From NCBI RefSeq assembly GCF_000302455.1, contig NZ_AMPO01000001.1:251001-315000 (forward strand): a DNA stretch of 64,000 nucleotides. Direction: 5' to 3'. Shown piece after piece: positions 17,973 to 26,645 of the stretch. Position 1 is the first letter of the stretch, and each line of letters opens with the position of its first letter. The notes under the pieces are model-generated. The model was given only the letters and a program-made list of their open reading frames with translations, was not told the DNA's origin and searched no databases. This stretch comes from Methanobacterium formicicum DSM 3637. Lineage in GTDB: Archaea; Methanobacteriota; Methanobacteria; Methanobacteriales; Methanobacteriaceae. The position numbers and the translations under genes were made by a program.

Positions 17973-18414
17973 TGATAGGATACTAAATTAGAAAATATTT
18001 TTTTAAACCCCCATGACATCATTTAGCAATGGTAATAAACTGAGAATCCATAATTCAGTTCGTTGAAGGTGCAATCATGAATATAGTAGTGATTTTGGGC
18101 CAAAATAAACTAATATCTGTATTTGACTATGGATGGAACCCTCAAGACAGGCCATTGTCAAATTGGAATAAAAATCACCTTTCCCCATTCTTTAGAATAG
18201 ATTATGGCACACAATGATCCCTCCAAATCCACGAAAAAGTATTATTACAAAGTTATACTCATAATATGAATTTTTTTTACCACACAATATTTCCTATGGT
18301 AAGCAATAACAATAAATATAATGAAGGTCAATGAATTGCCATAATCATATGTTTAATAAAGGGGATTTTAATATTTCTAGACCAAATATCTTTTTAAGTT
18401 CAAATGGGGTTTGT
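17973..18414. other. Non-coding stretch upstream of the adhesin-like gene
   Basis: About 440 bp unrelated to the direct repeat. It holds a 46-codon frame at 18077-18217 with a decent ribosome site (AAGGTG) but no recognisable product, which may be a remnant. The adhesin promoter must be near the right end. An in-frame ATG at 18331 extends the adhesin frame by 28 residues, but these lack secretion features. Confidence 0.5.
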
Positions 18415-20421
18415 ATGAATGCTTGGAAAAATGGTATATTAATATCAATTATTCTATTTAGTTTATTTTTTATCGCATCTTCCTGTCTTCAAGTTGTATC
18501 AGCAAGTCCAGATGCTATTTATGTCAATGGATCCTGTGGAAATGACTCATGGGATGGGCAAAATATAGCCTGGAACGGCAGTAGTGGACCTAAATTAAGC
18601 ATTAAAAACGCAGTTGAAGTAGTGGATTCTAATGGAACAGTAAATATTGCAAATGGAGTATACACTGGAGCAAATAATACTGGAATTTCAATTAACAAAA
18701 GTATAATCATTAACGGGCAGAGCCAATCGAACACAATTATAAATGGAACAGATACAGCACAGATATTTATTATTGCAAGTGGTGTGAACGTCACTCTCCA
18801 GAATTTAACATTAACAAATGGAAAAGCAGTAGATGGTGGTGGAGGAATCTGTAATAAGGGTAATTTAACAGTAACTAATTGTACTATAATCAATAACAAT
18901 GCAACACATGGTGGAGGAATCTACAATTGGGGTGGTGTTTGTACCGTAATTAATTCCAGTATAAACAATAACACCGCAGCTTATCTTGGTGGTGGAATCT
19001 ACAATTTTGGCACTTTTGAGGTTGCTAATTCCGATATAAGTAATAATATTGTGGATTATTACGGCGGTGGAATTTGTAACTATCAGGGTGATTGTATTGT
19101 TACTAATTCCACAATAAACAACAACATTGCATCACATGCTGGTGGAGGAATCTACAATTATCAAAATAGTAATTTTACTGTAACTAATTCTAGTATAAAT
19201 GATAATACTGCCCTTACTGGTGGTGGGGGAATCTACAATAATGTTGGTACTTGTACGGTGACTAATTCCACAATAAACAGTAATAATGGCGGCGGAATCT
19301 ACAATCAGGGCCTTTGTGCAGTGATTAATTCCACTATAAACAATAATATTGCAGATAATAATGGTGGTGGAATCTTCAATGCAGGCACATGTGAGGTTAC
19401 TAATTCCACTATAAGCGATAACACAGTATCTAATCCAAATATGCTTACTTTGGGCGGTGGAATCTTAAACTATGCAAATAGTGCTTGTACAATAACTAAT
19501 TCTATTATAAATAATAATAGTGCACAATTTGGTGGTGGAATCTTCAATGCAGGTAATTGTACTGTAACTAATTCTACAATAAGCAGTAACATTGCAACCA
19601 ATGGTGGTGGAATCAACCATAATTATGGTAATTTGACAGTTACTGGTTCTACACTAATCAATAACCAGGCAGATATGGGTAGTGCGGTTTATACTACAAG
19701 TTCTGACACTTTAATTAATTTTAACCGTATTTTTAACAATACTGGAAGTTATGATGTTTATAGTACAGTAAATGGTATTAATGCTACTAACAACTGGTGG
19801 GGAACCAACTTCCAGGGAACTAATCCGTTTGATGCGGGAAGAGTAAATGAAAATGTAACTGCTACTCCCTGGATTGTACTTAACATAAATAATACTAACA
19901 ATTTAATCTTAACTGGCGAAAACAGCACTGTAGGAGCTAATTTAAGATATAATTACAATGGAACAGATTATGAAGATACATGGACTGTTTATGGAAATGC
20001 CGTTCCTGATGTTAATGTTTCATTCACCAGCACACTAGGAAACTTATCAATTCTAAACGGCACCATAAATAATGGTTCAAATGCTACAACAATATTTACC
20101 GGAACAACAGCCGGAAACGGTACAGTAAACGCAATGGTAGATAATCAAACTGTGACAACCACCATCCAAATAAATGATATAATCAATCTCTATGCCGGAC
20201 TCGGAAACTTCCAATTCACAGCATCCATAACCTCAAATACATATAATCTAGGTATAACACCAATCACCATTAACGCAGCCACACCTGAAACAACATCCAC
20301 ATCACAGGTAAACGCAGCCACCACCACAGTAGGAATGGAAAATACAGGAACACCCATAAATTACATAGTAATGGCCATTTTGCTAATTATAAGCGGATTA
20401 ATACTGGAAAAAAAGAGATAA
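18415..20421 (+). CDS. Adhesin-like secreted beta-helix surface protein
   Basis: About 668 residues. A signal peptide (NGILISIILFSLFFIASS) is followed by a region with many imperfect repeats of roughly 30 residues built on GGGIYN, then CTVTNSTINNN, typical of parallel beta-helix (pectate-lyase-like/Pmp) adhesins. After the helix comes an Ig-like domain (about residues 510-620). The C-terminus is a single membrane anchor (YIVMAILLIISGLILEKKR). The ATG at 18415 is chosen because it starts the signal peptide and follows GGGG; an ATG at 18331 is possible. Such proteins are abundant in Methanobacteriales and are thought to mediate cell or host contact. It lies alone between diverged direct repeats, with lower GC than its neighbours. 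Confidence 0.9.
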   Translation: MNAWKNGILISIILFSLFFIASSCLQVVSASPDAIYVNGSCGNDSWDGQNIAWNGSSGPKLSIKNAVEVVDSNGTVNIANGVYTGANNTGISINKSIIINGQSQSNTIINGTDTAQIFIIASGVNVTLQNLTLTNGKAVDGGGGICNKGNLTVTNCTIINNNATHGGGIYNWGGVCTVINSSINNNTAAYLGGGIYNFGTFEVANSDISNNIVDYYGGGICNYQGDCIVTNSTINNNIASHAGGGIYNYQNSNFTVTNSSINDNTALTGGGGIYNNVGTCTVTNSTINSNNGGGIYNQGLCAVINSTINNNIADNNGGGIFNAGTCEVTNSTISDNTVSNPNMLTLGGGILNYANSACTITNSIINNNSAQFGGGIFNAGNCTVTNSTISSNIATNGGGINHNYGNLTVTGSTLINNQADMGSAVYTTSSDTLINFNRIFNNTGSYDVYSTVNGINATNNWWGTNFQGTNPFDAGRVNENVTATPWIVLNINNTNNLILTGENSTVGANLRYNYNGTDYEDTWTVYGNAVPDVNVSFTSTLGNLSILNGTINNGSNATTIFTGTTAGNGTVNAMVDNQTVTTTIQINDIINLYAGLGNFQFTASITSNTYNLGITPITINAATPETTSTSQVNAATTTVGMENTGTPINYIVMAILLIISGLILEKKR

Positions 20422-20500
20422 ACATCTCTTAATAATTTTTTTAATATATTGATCATTCTGTTTTGTTTACCAATAAAATATTGTAACGAATGAAAATACT

Positions 20501-20598
20501 TGAAAACCATCAAATGGCCCATTTGGTGCATCTGAAGGTCCTAAATTGCATTTCTAGAGGGTCCAGATGGTGTGGAAATAGAATTAATCCAACCCTGA
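20501..20598 (+). pseudogene. Remnant of a glyoxalase (VOC superfamily) gene, C-terminal end
   Basis: Translation gives KPSNGPFGASEGPKLHF, then a frameshift, then EGPDGVEIELIQP and a stop. The second block is the standard end of VOC/glyoxalase proteins (D-P-D-G-x-x-I-E-L), and the first fits the strand before it. The frame is interrupted by a TGA at 20501 upstream and by a one-base loss around 20555. No upstream remainder was recognised. It sits between the adhesin gene and repeat copy B, showing that this segment has lost genes. Confidence 0.75.
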
Positions 20599-20767
20599 AG
20601 ATTGGAACAGCTCAAGACCAAAAACCGTTGCAGATTTGAATAATTTTAAATTTTTATTTAAATTATTAGTTTGTTATCCAAGAAATTTTTAAGCAAATTA
20701 TTGAATAAAAAGCAATTATAAAACTTATTTAAACAAAATAACGAATTTAATAAAACATCGTTCTTTC

Positions 20768-21092
20768 TGATAGGTCGCTTTATATAGTGATATCAAAATT
20801 CTTGAACACATTTCTACTTTTGACTTAAACTACAACAAAATTCAAACCTAACATGGCCGGGCCATCGTTGATTAGATAGGTTTTTGTTTACTTAGAAAAA
20901 GGTTTTTTGTTAATTAATTAGATAACCGAACCAAATTATCAATTAAATAAAAATTAAATCGATTATACTGGTAGTATAATTGATTCTCAACGAAATTAAT
21001 ATAGTTATTTGACGAATGTTCCTTTTTGAAGGTCTCTCAGAGCATCCTCAATCTCTTCAGGTGTGTTCATCACAAAGGGACCATAACGAGCT
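20768..21092. repeat. Diverged direct repeat, copy B (right boundary of adhesin segment)
   Basis: The copy that matches 17564-17972. It includes about 235 bp of intergenic DNA plus the last 88 bp of the intact pirin gene. As it joins continuously into an intact gene, copy B is the likely ancestral version. The 340 bp between the adhesin stop and this copy hold only the glyoxalase remnant. Confidence 0.9.
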
Positions 21093-21850
21093 ATGGGCTC
21101 ATTTAAGGGTTTACCAGATATTAAAAGAAATCTTAATGGTTTGTTTTCCGTGTGAACTTTAATTGACTCCCCATCACCAAAAATCACCAAATTAGTGGCA
21201 GATACCAGTGTTCCTTCTTCATCAAAGACCCCTTCACCCTCAAACACGTAGGCAAAAACCGTGTGCCACTGTGGGAGATTATGCTCAAAAGAACTTCTTG
21301 CTTCCAGCGAAACATCCAGGTATTCCGGGTCTGCAAAGATTTCAGTTACTGGCCCTTTAACCCCGTTTAGCTCTCCAGCGATGATTTTAACCTGTACACC
21401 TTCGAATAGTGTTATTTCTGGTATCTGGGATGCTTTTACTTCCTGATAACGCGGATGAGTCATTTTCAATTTAGCAGGGAGATTTACCCATAATTGAAAT
21501 CCTTCCAGTTTACCCTCTTCTGGCTCCTGAGGCATTTCTTCGTGGAGTATACCACTACCAGAGGTCATCCACTGCACATCACATGCTCCAATTGTTCCAG
21601 AGTTCCCCATGCTGTCTTTATGATTCACATTACCACTTAACATGTAAGTAACAGTTTCAATACCCCGGTGGGGGTGCAGGGGAAAGCCAGCCAGATAATC
21701 CTGGGGATCACGAGAACCGAAATGATCGAATAACAGGAAAGGATCCAGGTAATCCAGATAATCCGTGGCAATGGTTCTTCTAAGGCGAACACCAGCTCCT
21801 TCCATTACATAGACTGGTTCAACAATCTCTGTTACATTTCTTATCGACAT
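21005..21850 (-). CDS. Pirin family protein
   Basis: 281 residues, a bicupin of the pirin family. The N-terminal cupin carries the metal ligands FPLHPHRGIETVTYM (two histidines) and GSGILHEEMP (histidine and glutamate). The C-terminal cupin lacks metal ligands, as usual. Some bacterial pirins have quercetinase activity and others act as redox-responsive regulators; the role here is unknown. AGGAGAT precedes the ATG. A rhodanese gene ends 11 bp upstream on the same strand, so they form an operon. Confidence 0.93.
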   Translation of the reverse strand: MSIRNVTEIVEPVYVMEGAGVRLRRTIATDYLDYLDPFLLFDHFGSRDPQDYLAGFPLHPHRGIETVTYMLSGNVNHKDSMGNSGTIGACDVQWMTSGSGILHEEMPQEPEEGKLEGFQLWVNLPAKLKMTHPRYQEVKASQIPEITLFEGVQVKIIAGELNGVKGPVTEIFADPEYLDVSLEARSSFEHNLPQWHTVFAYVFEGEGVFDEEGTLVSATNLVIFGDGESIKVHTENKPLRFLLISGKPLNEPIARYGPFVMNTPEEIEDALRDLQKGTFVK

Positions 21851-21861
21851 ATTTATATCTC

Positions 21862-22191
21862 CTAATCACTGGTCAGGGGCAATTTACTTATCTTCCAGGC
21901 AACGAATCCGCCCAAGATGTTATAAGCCCCAACAAATCCAGATTCCAGCATTTTTGCCATGAAATAACCACCCCTAACACCGCTCTTGCAGTAAATAATG
22001 TAGGGACGCGTTTTATCCAGATTTTCCACTTTACTCTGGAAGTGGTGACCATCGTAATCCAAGTTCACTGCCCCGGGAATGTGTTCCTTTATAAAATCCT
22101 CCTCAGGCCGGATATCCAGTATAGCAATCTCTGGTTCTTTTTCCATTAAATCAAGTGCACTTTCAGGAGATATGGTAATGAATTTTCCCAT
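21862..22191 (-). CDS. Rhodanese-like sulfurtransferase domain protein
   Basis: About 109 residues, a single rhodanese domain. It has AILDIRPEEDF, EHIPGAVNLDY (CH2A-like H-I-P-G-A), the active-site loop CKSGVRG with the catalytic cysteine, and NILGGFVAW near the end. The ATG at 22191 (MGKFITIS) is preferred to one 23 codons upstream because it follows GGTGAT and fits the domain start. Single-domain rhodaneses carry persulfide sulfur; acceptors are unknown. It is cotranscribed with pirin. Confidence 0.9.
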   Translation of the reverse strand: MGKFITISPESALDLMEKEPEIAILDIRPEEDFIKEHIPGAVNLDYDGHHFQSKVENLDKTRPYIIYCKSGVRGGYFMAKMLESGFVGAYNILGGFVAWKISKLPLTSD

Positions 22192-22281
22192 TTCTATCAC
22201 CACATTTATTATTGTTTTAATTACCTTTCTTATTTTCTGTGGCCCTCCAAAAGTTATCAACAGATGGAAAGAAAGGGTATG

Positions 22282-22560
22282 CTAAAAAGAAAACACCTCC
22301 CCCGGCTTAACTATATGGATTAGATCAGATGATATCCTCTCCATAATTTTAATTGCCCAGATTATGACATCATTCATGTCCAAAATTGAGAATGTGACAA
22401 AAATTCGCCCTTTTGCATCAGTAAAGTATATATACGGGTTGAAAGGATAATTATATTCCATACCAGGGGGACAATTTAATATCCCGTAGTTCCCAAATAA
22501 TGGGGGGTTACAGTTTAAATCCATAGCGATTACTGTCGAAAAAGAAGGGACTAAATACAT
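22282..22560 (-). CDS. Possible small protein of unknown function
   Basis: An open frame of 92 codons on the minus strand in the gap between the rhodanese-pirin pair and the divergent malic enzyme. A frame this long is unusual in AT-rich spacer DNA. The C-terminal half (KGRIFVTFSILDMNDVIIWA) looks protein-like. No family is recognised and none of its ATGs (22560, 22524, 22464) has a clear ribosome site. The longest version would just touch the malic enzyme coding region. It could be a remnant. Confidence 0.3.
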   Translation of the reverse strand: MYLVPSFSTVIAMDLNCNPPLFGNYGILNCPPGMEYNYPFNPYIYFTDAKGRIFVTFSILDMNDVIIWAIKIMERISSDLIHIVKPGEVFSF

Positions 22561-24223
22561 TAAAACTGATCTTAGAGGAAGTCAACTCCTCCAATCTTCA
22601 CATTTAAATAAAGGAACTGCTTTTAGTACTAAAGAACGTCAATTATTCAATCTTATCGGACTCTTACCTCATTCTGTGGAAACTCTGGATGAACAGCTTC
22701 AGAGGGCCTATCAACAGTACTCTCTCCAGGCAGATGACCTACAGAAAAATATCTTTCTAAACAACCTTTACCATACCAATGAAACTCTTTTCTTCCGCCT
22801 TATCCGGGAACATATCCAGGAAATGATGCCCATCATTTACACACCCACTGCAGGCCTGGCAATCCAGCATTACAGTGATGAATTCCGTAAACCGCGTGGA
22901 ATTTATCTTTCTTATCCAGAAAGGGATCATATCAATGAAATTCTTGATCACTGGGATGCAAATGACATTAATCTGATTGTTTTAACTGATTCTGAGCAGA
23001 TACTGGGAATTGGTGACCAGGGGGCCAATGGAATTGGTATTTCCGTGGCTAAACTGGTGGTTTACACTCTATGTGCCGGTATCAATCCCCGGAGGATGCT
23101 GCCCATTATGATCGATGTGGGCACCAATAACCCTCAGTTACTGGAAGATCCATTCTACCTGGGCTGGCGTCATCACCGCATCAGCAGTGCAGAATATCAC
23201 CAGTTCGTGGAAACAGTGATCAACGCCATAAAGGAGAAGTTCCCCCAGGTTTTTCTTCAGTGGGAGGATTTCGGTAAGAAAAATGCCAGATGTCACCTTG
23301 ACCGTTACCAGGATAGCATGTGCACCTTCAATGATGATATACAGGGTACCGGGGCCGTTGCCATGGCCGCTCTTTTAAATGCTTTGAAAATAACCGGGAC
23401 CCCTTTATCTCATCATCGGGTGCTTGTCTACGGGGCAGGAACTGCAGGTTGTGGTATCGCTGATCAGATCTGGGAGCAGATGATCAAGGAAGGTCTCAAC
23501 CACCAGAAAGCCTACAGTCGTTTCTATCTTATGGACCGTCAGGGACTGGTAACCAGTAATCGGGAAAATATTGATTACTTTAAAGCACCATACGCTCGCA
23601 GTTCATCTGAAACAGATGAGTGGGACCGTGCAGATGACCCCACAAGGCTTCTGGATGTGGTGCGTAACATACATCCCACCATCCTTATTGGCACCAGCAC
23701 GGTGCATGGGGCTTTCAACCGTGAAGTTGTAAATACCATGGCTGCCCATGTGGAAAGACCCATAATATTCCCCTTATCCAATCCATTGACTCTGGCTGAA
23801 GCCACACCTGATGATATTATTCACTGGACACAGGGGCGTGCCCTGGTGGCAACTGGAAGCCCTTTTAGTGATGTGGAGTTTCAGGGGAAATTTTACCCAG
23901 TGTCACAGTGTAATAACGCCCTGATATTCCCTGGACTGGGCCTGGGTATAATCAGCTGCCAGGCCGAAAGGGTAAGCGCCGGGATGATGGATGCTGCCAC
24001 CCTGGAACTGGCTAATTCTACCACTGATAAAACCAGACTTCTCCCAGAGATATCCCAGTTACAGGAAGTGAGTAAAAATATCGGGGTGGCAGTGGCCAGG
24101 CAGGCTATCCTGGAGGGAGTAGCCCTAAACAGGCCCGATCAAAATGTGGAGAATCTAGTGGAATCTAATATCTGGGAACCAGTCTACATGCCTTACCAGC
24201 CTTTAAATATACCTGCCAAATAA
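22559..24223 (+). CDS. NAD-type malic enzyme (malate dehydrogenase, decarboxylating) with no standard start codon
   Basis: About 555 residues of the malic enzyme family, which oxidatively decarboxylates malate to pyruvate with NAD(P)+. Motifs visible are LNKGTAF, IYTPTAG (catalytic Tyr), ILGIGDQGANG, the lysine in VAKLVVYT, EDFGKKNA, FNDDIQGTGAVA (metal ligands), VYGAGTAGCGIAD (Rossmann loop) and QCNNALIFPG. The first usable standard codon is GTG at 22676, but conserved family sequence continues in frame for about 40 codons upstream, with no ATG, GTG or TTG after the stop at 22487. ATT at 22559, eight bases after GAAGGGA, is the best candidate start. Malic enzyme is uncommon in methanogens, so transfer is possible. 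Confidence 0.88.
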   Translation: MKTDLRGSQLLQSSHLNKGTAFSTKERQLFNLIGLLPHSVETLDEQLQRAYQQYSLQADDLQKNIFLNNLYHTNETLFFRLIREHIQEMMPIIYTPTAGLAIQHYSDEFRKPRGIYLSYPERDHINEILDHWDANDINLIVLTDSEQILGIGDQGANGIGISVAKLVVYTLCAGINPRRMLPIMIDVGTNNPQLLEDPFYLGWRHHRISSAEYHQFVETVINAIKEKFPQVFLQWEDFGKKNARCHLDRYQDSMCTFNDDIQGTGAVAMAALLNALKITGTPLSHHRVLVYGAGTAGCGIADQIWEQMIKEGLNHQKAYSRFYLMDRQGLVTSNRENIDYFKAPYARSSSETDEWDRADDPTRLLDVVRNIHPTILIGTSTVHGAFNREVVNTMAAHVERPIIFPLSNPLTLAEATPDDIIHWTQGRALVATGSPFSDVEFQGKFYPVSQCNNALIFPGLGLGIISCQAERVSAGMMDAATLELANSTTDKTRLLPEISQLQEVSKNIGVAVARQAILEGVALNRPDQNVENLVESNIWEPVYMPYQPLNIPAK

Positions 24224-24598
24224 AAAAAATCCGTATAACTAATTTTTTAACAATAATATGAATATTCCAGGCTACCTTAGTAATTTTCATGAATTTTTCT
24301 GATGAACTCATCGGCTACCTTAAGTAATTGAACCCATCGGCTACCTTAGTAATTGAACCCATCGGCTACCTTAAGTAATTCTCGTGTATTTTTACTAATG
24401 AAACTCATCTTAACATAAAGTCCATATGCAGTTATTTACACTATGCATATTAACCCCCACAATCATAATAAAGCCTAGAAATTTATGGTTTACTTAAAAA
24501 TTTATGGTTTGAGGTAAATCCTAGAAAAATGTTCATGAAAAATCTTAGCATTAGTCGAGAAAATCGTAGAATTATTCATGGAAAATGAAGGTTAAAAC
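24224..24598. other. Non-coding gap with short tandem duplications
   Basis: The 25-26 bp unit CATCGGCTACCTTAAGTAAT plus a few bases starts at 24309, 24335 and 24360, with a degenerate version near 24267. Downstream, an AAATTTATGGTTT motif is also doubled (near 24479 and 24498). No gene is seen. The promoter of the proteasome-fold gene must lie at the right end. Confidence 0.7.
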
Positions 24599-25564
24599 AT
24601 GTCACTGGTCATAAACACAACCACACCGGAAGGAATAGTCTTAGCAGGAGACAGCAGACAGAGCTATCGTAATATGAAGGGCATGGCCCGGATTGGTAGT
24701 GAAAACGCCATTAAACTCTTTCAAATCAACCGAAGAGTAGGTGTGGGAATAACTGGCCTGGCCTTCCTCCCAGATGGAGGGGTGCAGAAGAACGTAAGCC
24801 AGTACATCGAAGAATTCCGCAGATCCTCCAAGGTTAAAAATATGGAGGTTAAGGATGTGGCCCGGAAGCTACACCACCTCTTCAGCGACAAATACCAGTG
24901 GAAAGACCAGTTAGGACAGATAAAAACCAACATCCAGAATGACTTGAATTCCAAGGGATGCACTGTACTGGAGATGAAAATGGAAGACCAGTTATTGAAG
25001 TTCAGCTTCAGAACCCCCCAGGGAACCATTGAAAACGGTGTGGCACGGGCAGACCCCATTGAGATACTGGTGGCAGGTTACAACCCCGACGGAACCCACC
25101 AGGTTTACAGTGTGTCCATACCAGGACCAGTACAGAAACTCCGGGATAGTAAAAAACCAGGAATGGAATATGGAAGTTCATGGCTTGGTCAGGGAGACGT
25201 GGCTGCACGGATCGTTCTGGGATTTGATGGTAGAATCCAGAATGTGGACTTTGTAAAGGAGGCCATGCAGGCCCGGAGTGAACAGGAAATACAGAACCAG
25301 CTAAGAGGACTGGAATATGCAATCCAGTGGGGAACCATGACCCTGCAGGACGCAATTGACTTCGCCACACTGATGATTCAGACCACCAGCGCCATCCAAC
25401 GCTTCAGTGATGGTATCAACGCCGACCCCGGGGACATGCCTGGTGTAGGGGGGCCAATTGACGTGGCAGTTATCACCCCAGACCATGGCTTTGTATGGGT
25501 GAAGAAAAAACAGTTGAAATTCAGTGATTGTGAGCTTGATCTGGATAACGAACCATTCCTGTAA
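24599..25564 (+). CDS. Proteasome beta-like Ntn-hydrolase-fold protein, uncharacterised
   Basis: 321 residues. The N-terminus MSLVINTTTPEGIVLAGDSR aligns with proteasome beta subunits. If Met1 is removed, Ser2 sits where Thr1 is, Asp18 falls exactly at position 17, and Lys39 (in AIKLFQI) matches Lys33 with a five-residue longer loop. Then RVGVGITGLAF matches the oxyanion-region strand, and near the C-terminus GGPIDVAVITPDHGFVW matches the conserved G-I-D-V-x-V-I strand. There is an extra middle segment of about 50 residues. It is not one of the ordinary 20S subunits, being too long and lacking the N-terminal threonine. It recalls other self-standing proteasome homologues (HslV, Anbu, connectase), but I cannot assign it to one. 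AAGGTT precedes the ATG. It is monocistronic. Confidence 0.75.
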   Translation: MSLVINTTTPEGIVLAGDSRQSYRNMKGMARIGSENAIKLFQINRRVGVGITGLAFLPDGGVQKNVSQYIEEFRRSSKVKNMEVKDVARKLHHLFSDKYQWKDQLGQIKTNIQNDLNSKGCTVLEMKMEDQLLKFSFRTPQGTIENGVARADPIEILVAGYNPDGTHQVYSVSIPGPVQKLRDSKKPGMEYGSSWLGQGDVAARIVLGFDGRIQNVDFVKEAMQARSEQEIQNQLRGLEYAIQWGTMTLQDAIDFATLMIQTTSAIQRFSDGINADPGDMPGVGGPIDVAVITPDHGFVWVKKKQLKFSDCELDLDNEPFL

Positions 25565-25574
25565 TCATACATGA

Positions 25575-25672
25575 TTTTTCAGGACATACTACTGGACATA
25601 AAATCCAAGACATAACTCCCAATAAAAATTCCAGGACATGACTCCTAAAATAAATTCCAGGACATAATTTCA
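25575..25672. repeat. Degenerate tandem repeat of about 30 bp
   Basis: Three to four units based on AAATTCCAGGACATGACTCC follow the stop of the proteasome-fold gene. They are imperfect and of unknown role. The rest of the 205-bp gap is featureless AT-rich DNA. Confidence 0.65.
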
Positions 25673-25769
25673 TTAATAATTGGGTTCATATAATTAGATG
25701 ATTAAATTAAATAATTAGCAAGTTATTTGATTGAATGTCACCTGAAACTTACCATCAGGAGTTAATAAC

Positions 25770-26468
25770 ATGTCTGATCTGGCGAGTCTTTTAGCAATAA
25801 CCATACCACTTTCCTGGGCCGCAGCAGTGAGCCCAGTGACCCTGTCCATTTTCTTAGTTATAATGTCCATGACTAAAAAACCAAGATTAGCTGGTTTATC
25901 ATTCTACATGGGTGCAATTGTGGTGCTCCTGGTAACAGTGGTAATTGGAATCTTTTTAGGTCAAAAATTAAGTGTTTCTGGTCATGCCGACCCTACCACC
26001 ATGGCTGCTATAGATATTTTCCTGGGCGCAGTGCTCTTTCTCCTTGGATTTAGAAATATAGTAAGTAAGGACCAGGGAAAAAATAAGAACATTTTAAATC
26101 GTCTGCAGGTAGATCCCAAAACCGGTGTATTGCGCCAGTTCACCAAGTACTTTTCCATTGGAATTATAGCATTTTTAATGAATTTCAGCACAGCTATATT
26201 TGTCCTGGCGGCAGGACGTGCCATCGGAGTAGCCAATGCAGGTTTAACCAATGATACAACATCAGTTCTCATTTTAATTCTGATCACCCTTGTAATAATA
26301 GAAATACCATTATTATTCTTCATTCTCCTGCCAGATAAGGCCCATAAAATTCTGAGTCCAGTTAATGATTGGATTTCCAACCATGGTAACCTGGTGACTG
26401 GGATTTTCTGTATTGCAATTGGGTTTTTCGTGGTTTACAGTGGATTGGGGAAGCTAGGAATTGCCTGA
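25770..26468 (+). CDS. Sap/GAP (LysE-superfamily-like) membrane transporter
   Basis: 232 residues with six predicted membrane segments in a three-plus-three layout. The opening IPLSWAAAVSPVTLSIFLVIM resembles the Sap/SfLAP (GAP) family related to LysE exporters, and a cytosolic loop (about residues 95-125) separates the halves. The second half begins FSIGIIAFLMNFSTAIFVLA. Substrate is unknown; actinobacterial relatives are linked to export of small molecules or lipids. AGGAG lies nine bases before the ATG. Confidence 0.75.
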   Translation: MSDLASLLAITIPLSWAAAVSPVTLSIFLVIMSMTKKPRLAGLSFYMGAIVVLLVTVVIGIFLGQKLSVSGHADPTTMAAIDIFLGAVLFLLGFRNIVSKDQGKNKNILNRLQVDPKTGVLRQFTKYFSIGIIAFLMNFSTAIFVLAAGRAIGVANAGLTNDTTSVLILILITLVIIEIPLLFFILLPDKAHKILSPVNDWISNHGNLVTGIFCIAIGFFVVYSGLGKLGIA

Positions 26469-26645
26469 CTGGGAAAAATAAGTACACAAAACAATAAATA
26501 GCTGATAAAAAGATAACTCGGGTTAAAAAATACAATACCTGTTCTATTTTTGAATTTCATTAATTTTTTCAAATACCCCTTTTGAATACCAATTTTTAAT
26601 TACTCCGGTTAACTCTCACCTTAATTATCCAATTAATGATCCCGG

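Noticed and set aside
18077..18217. 46-codon gene before the adhesin
   Set aside because: It has a fair ribosome site but no recognisable product and sits in decayed DNA, so it is only mentioned in the gap entry.
17564..21092. Insertion sequence or transposon as source of the direct repeats
   Set aside because: No transposase-like frame, terminal inverted repeats or short target-site duplication was found. The repeats are ordinary flanking DNA with a gene tail.
22676..24223. Accepting GTG at 22676 as the malic enzyme start
   Set aside because: It would remove a conserved N-terminal segment that is present in frame upstream, and no ribosome site precedes it.
24599..25564. Assigning the proteasome-fold protein as a 20S beta subunit or connectase
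   Set aside because: Length, Ser in place of Thr1 and the extra middle segment do not fit the standard beta subunit, and I cannot confirm the connectase signature by eye.
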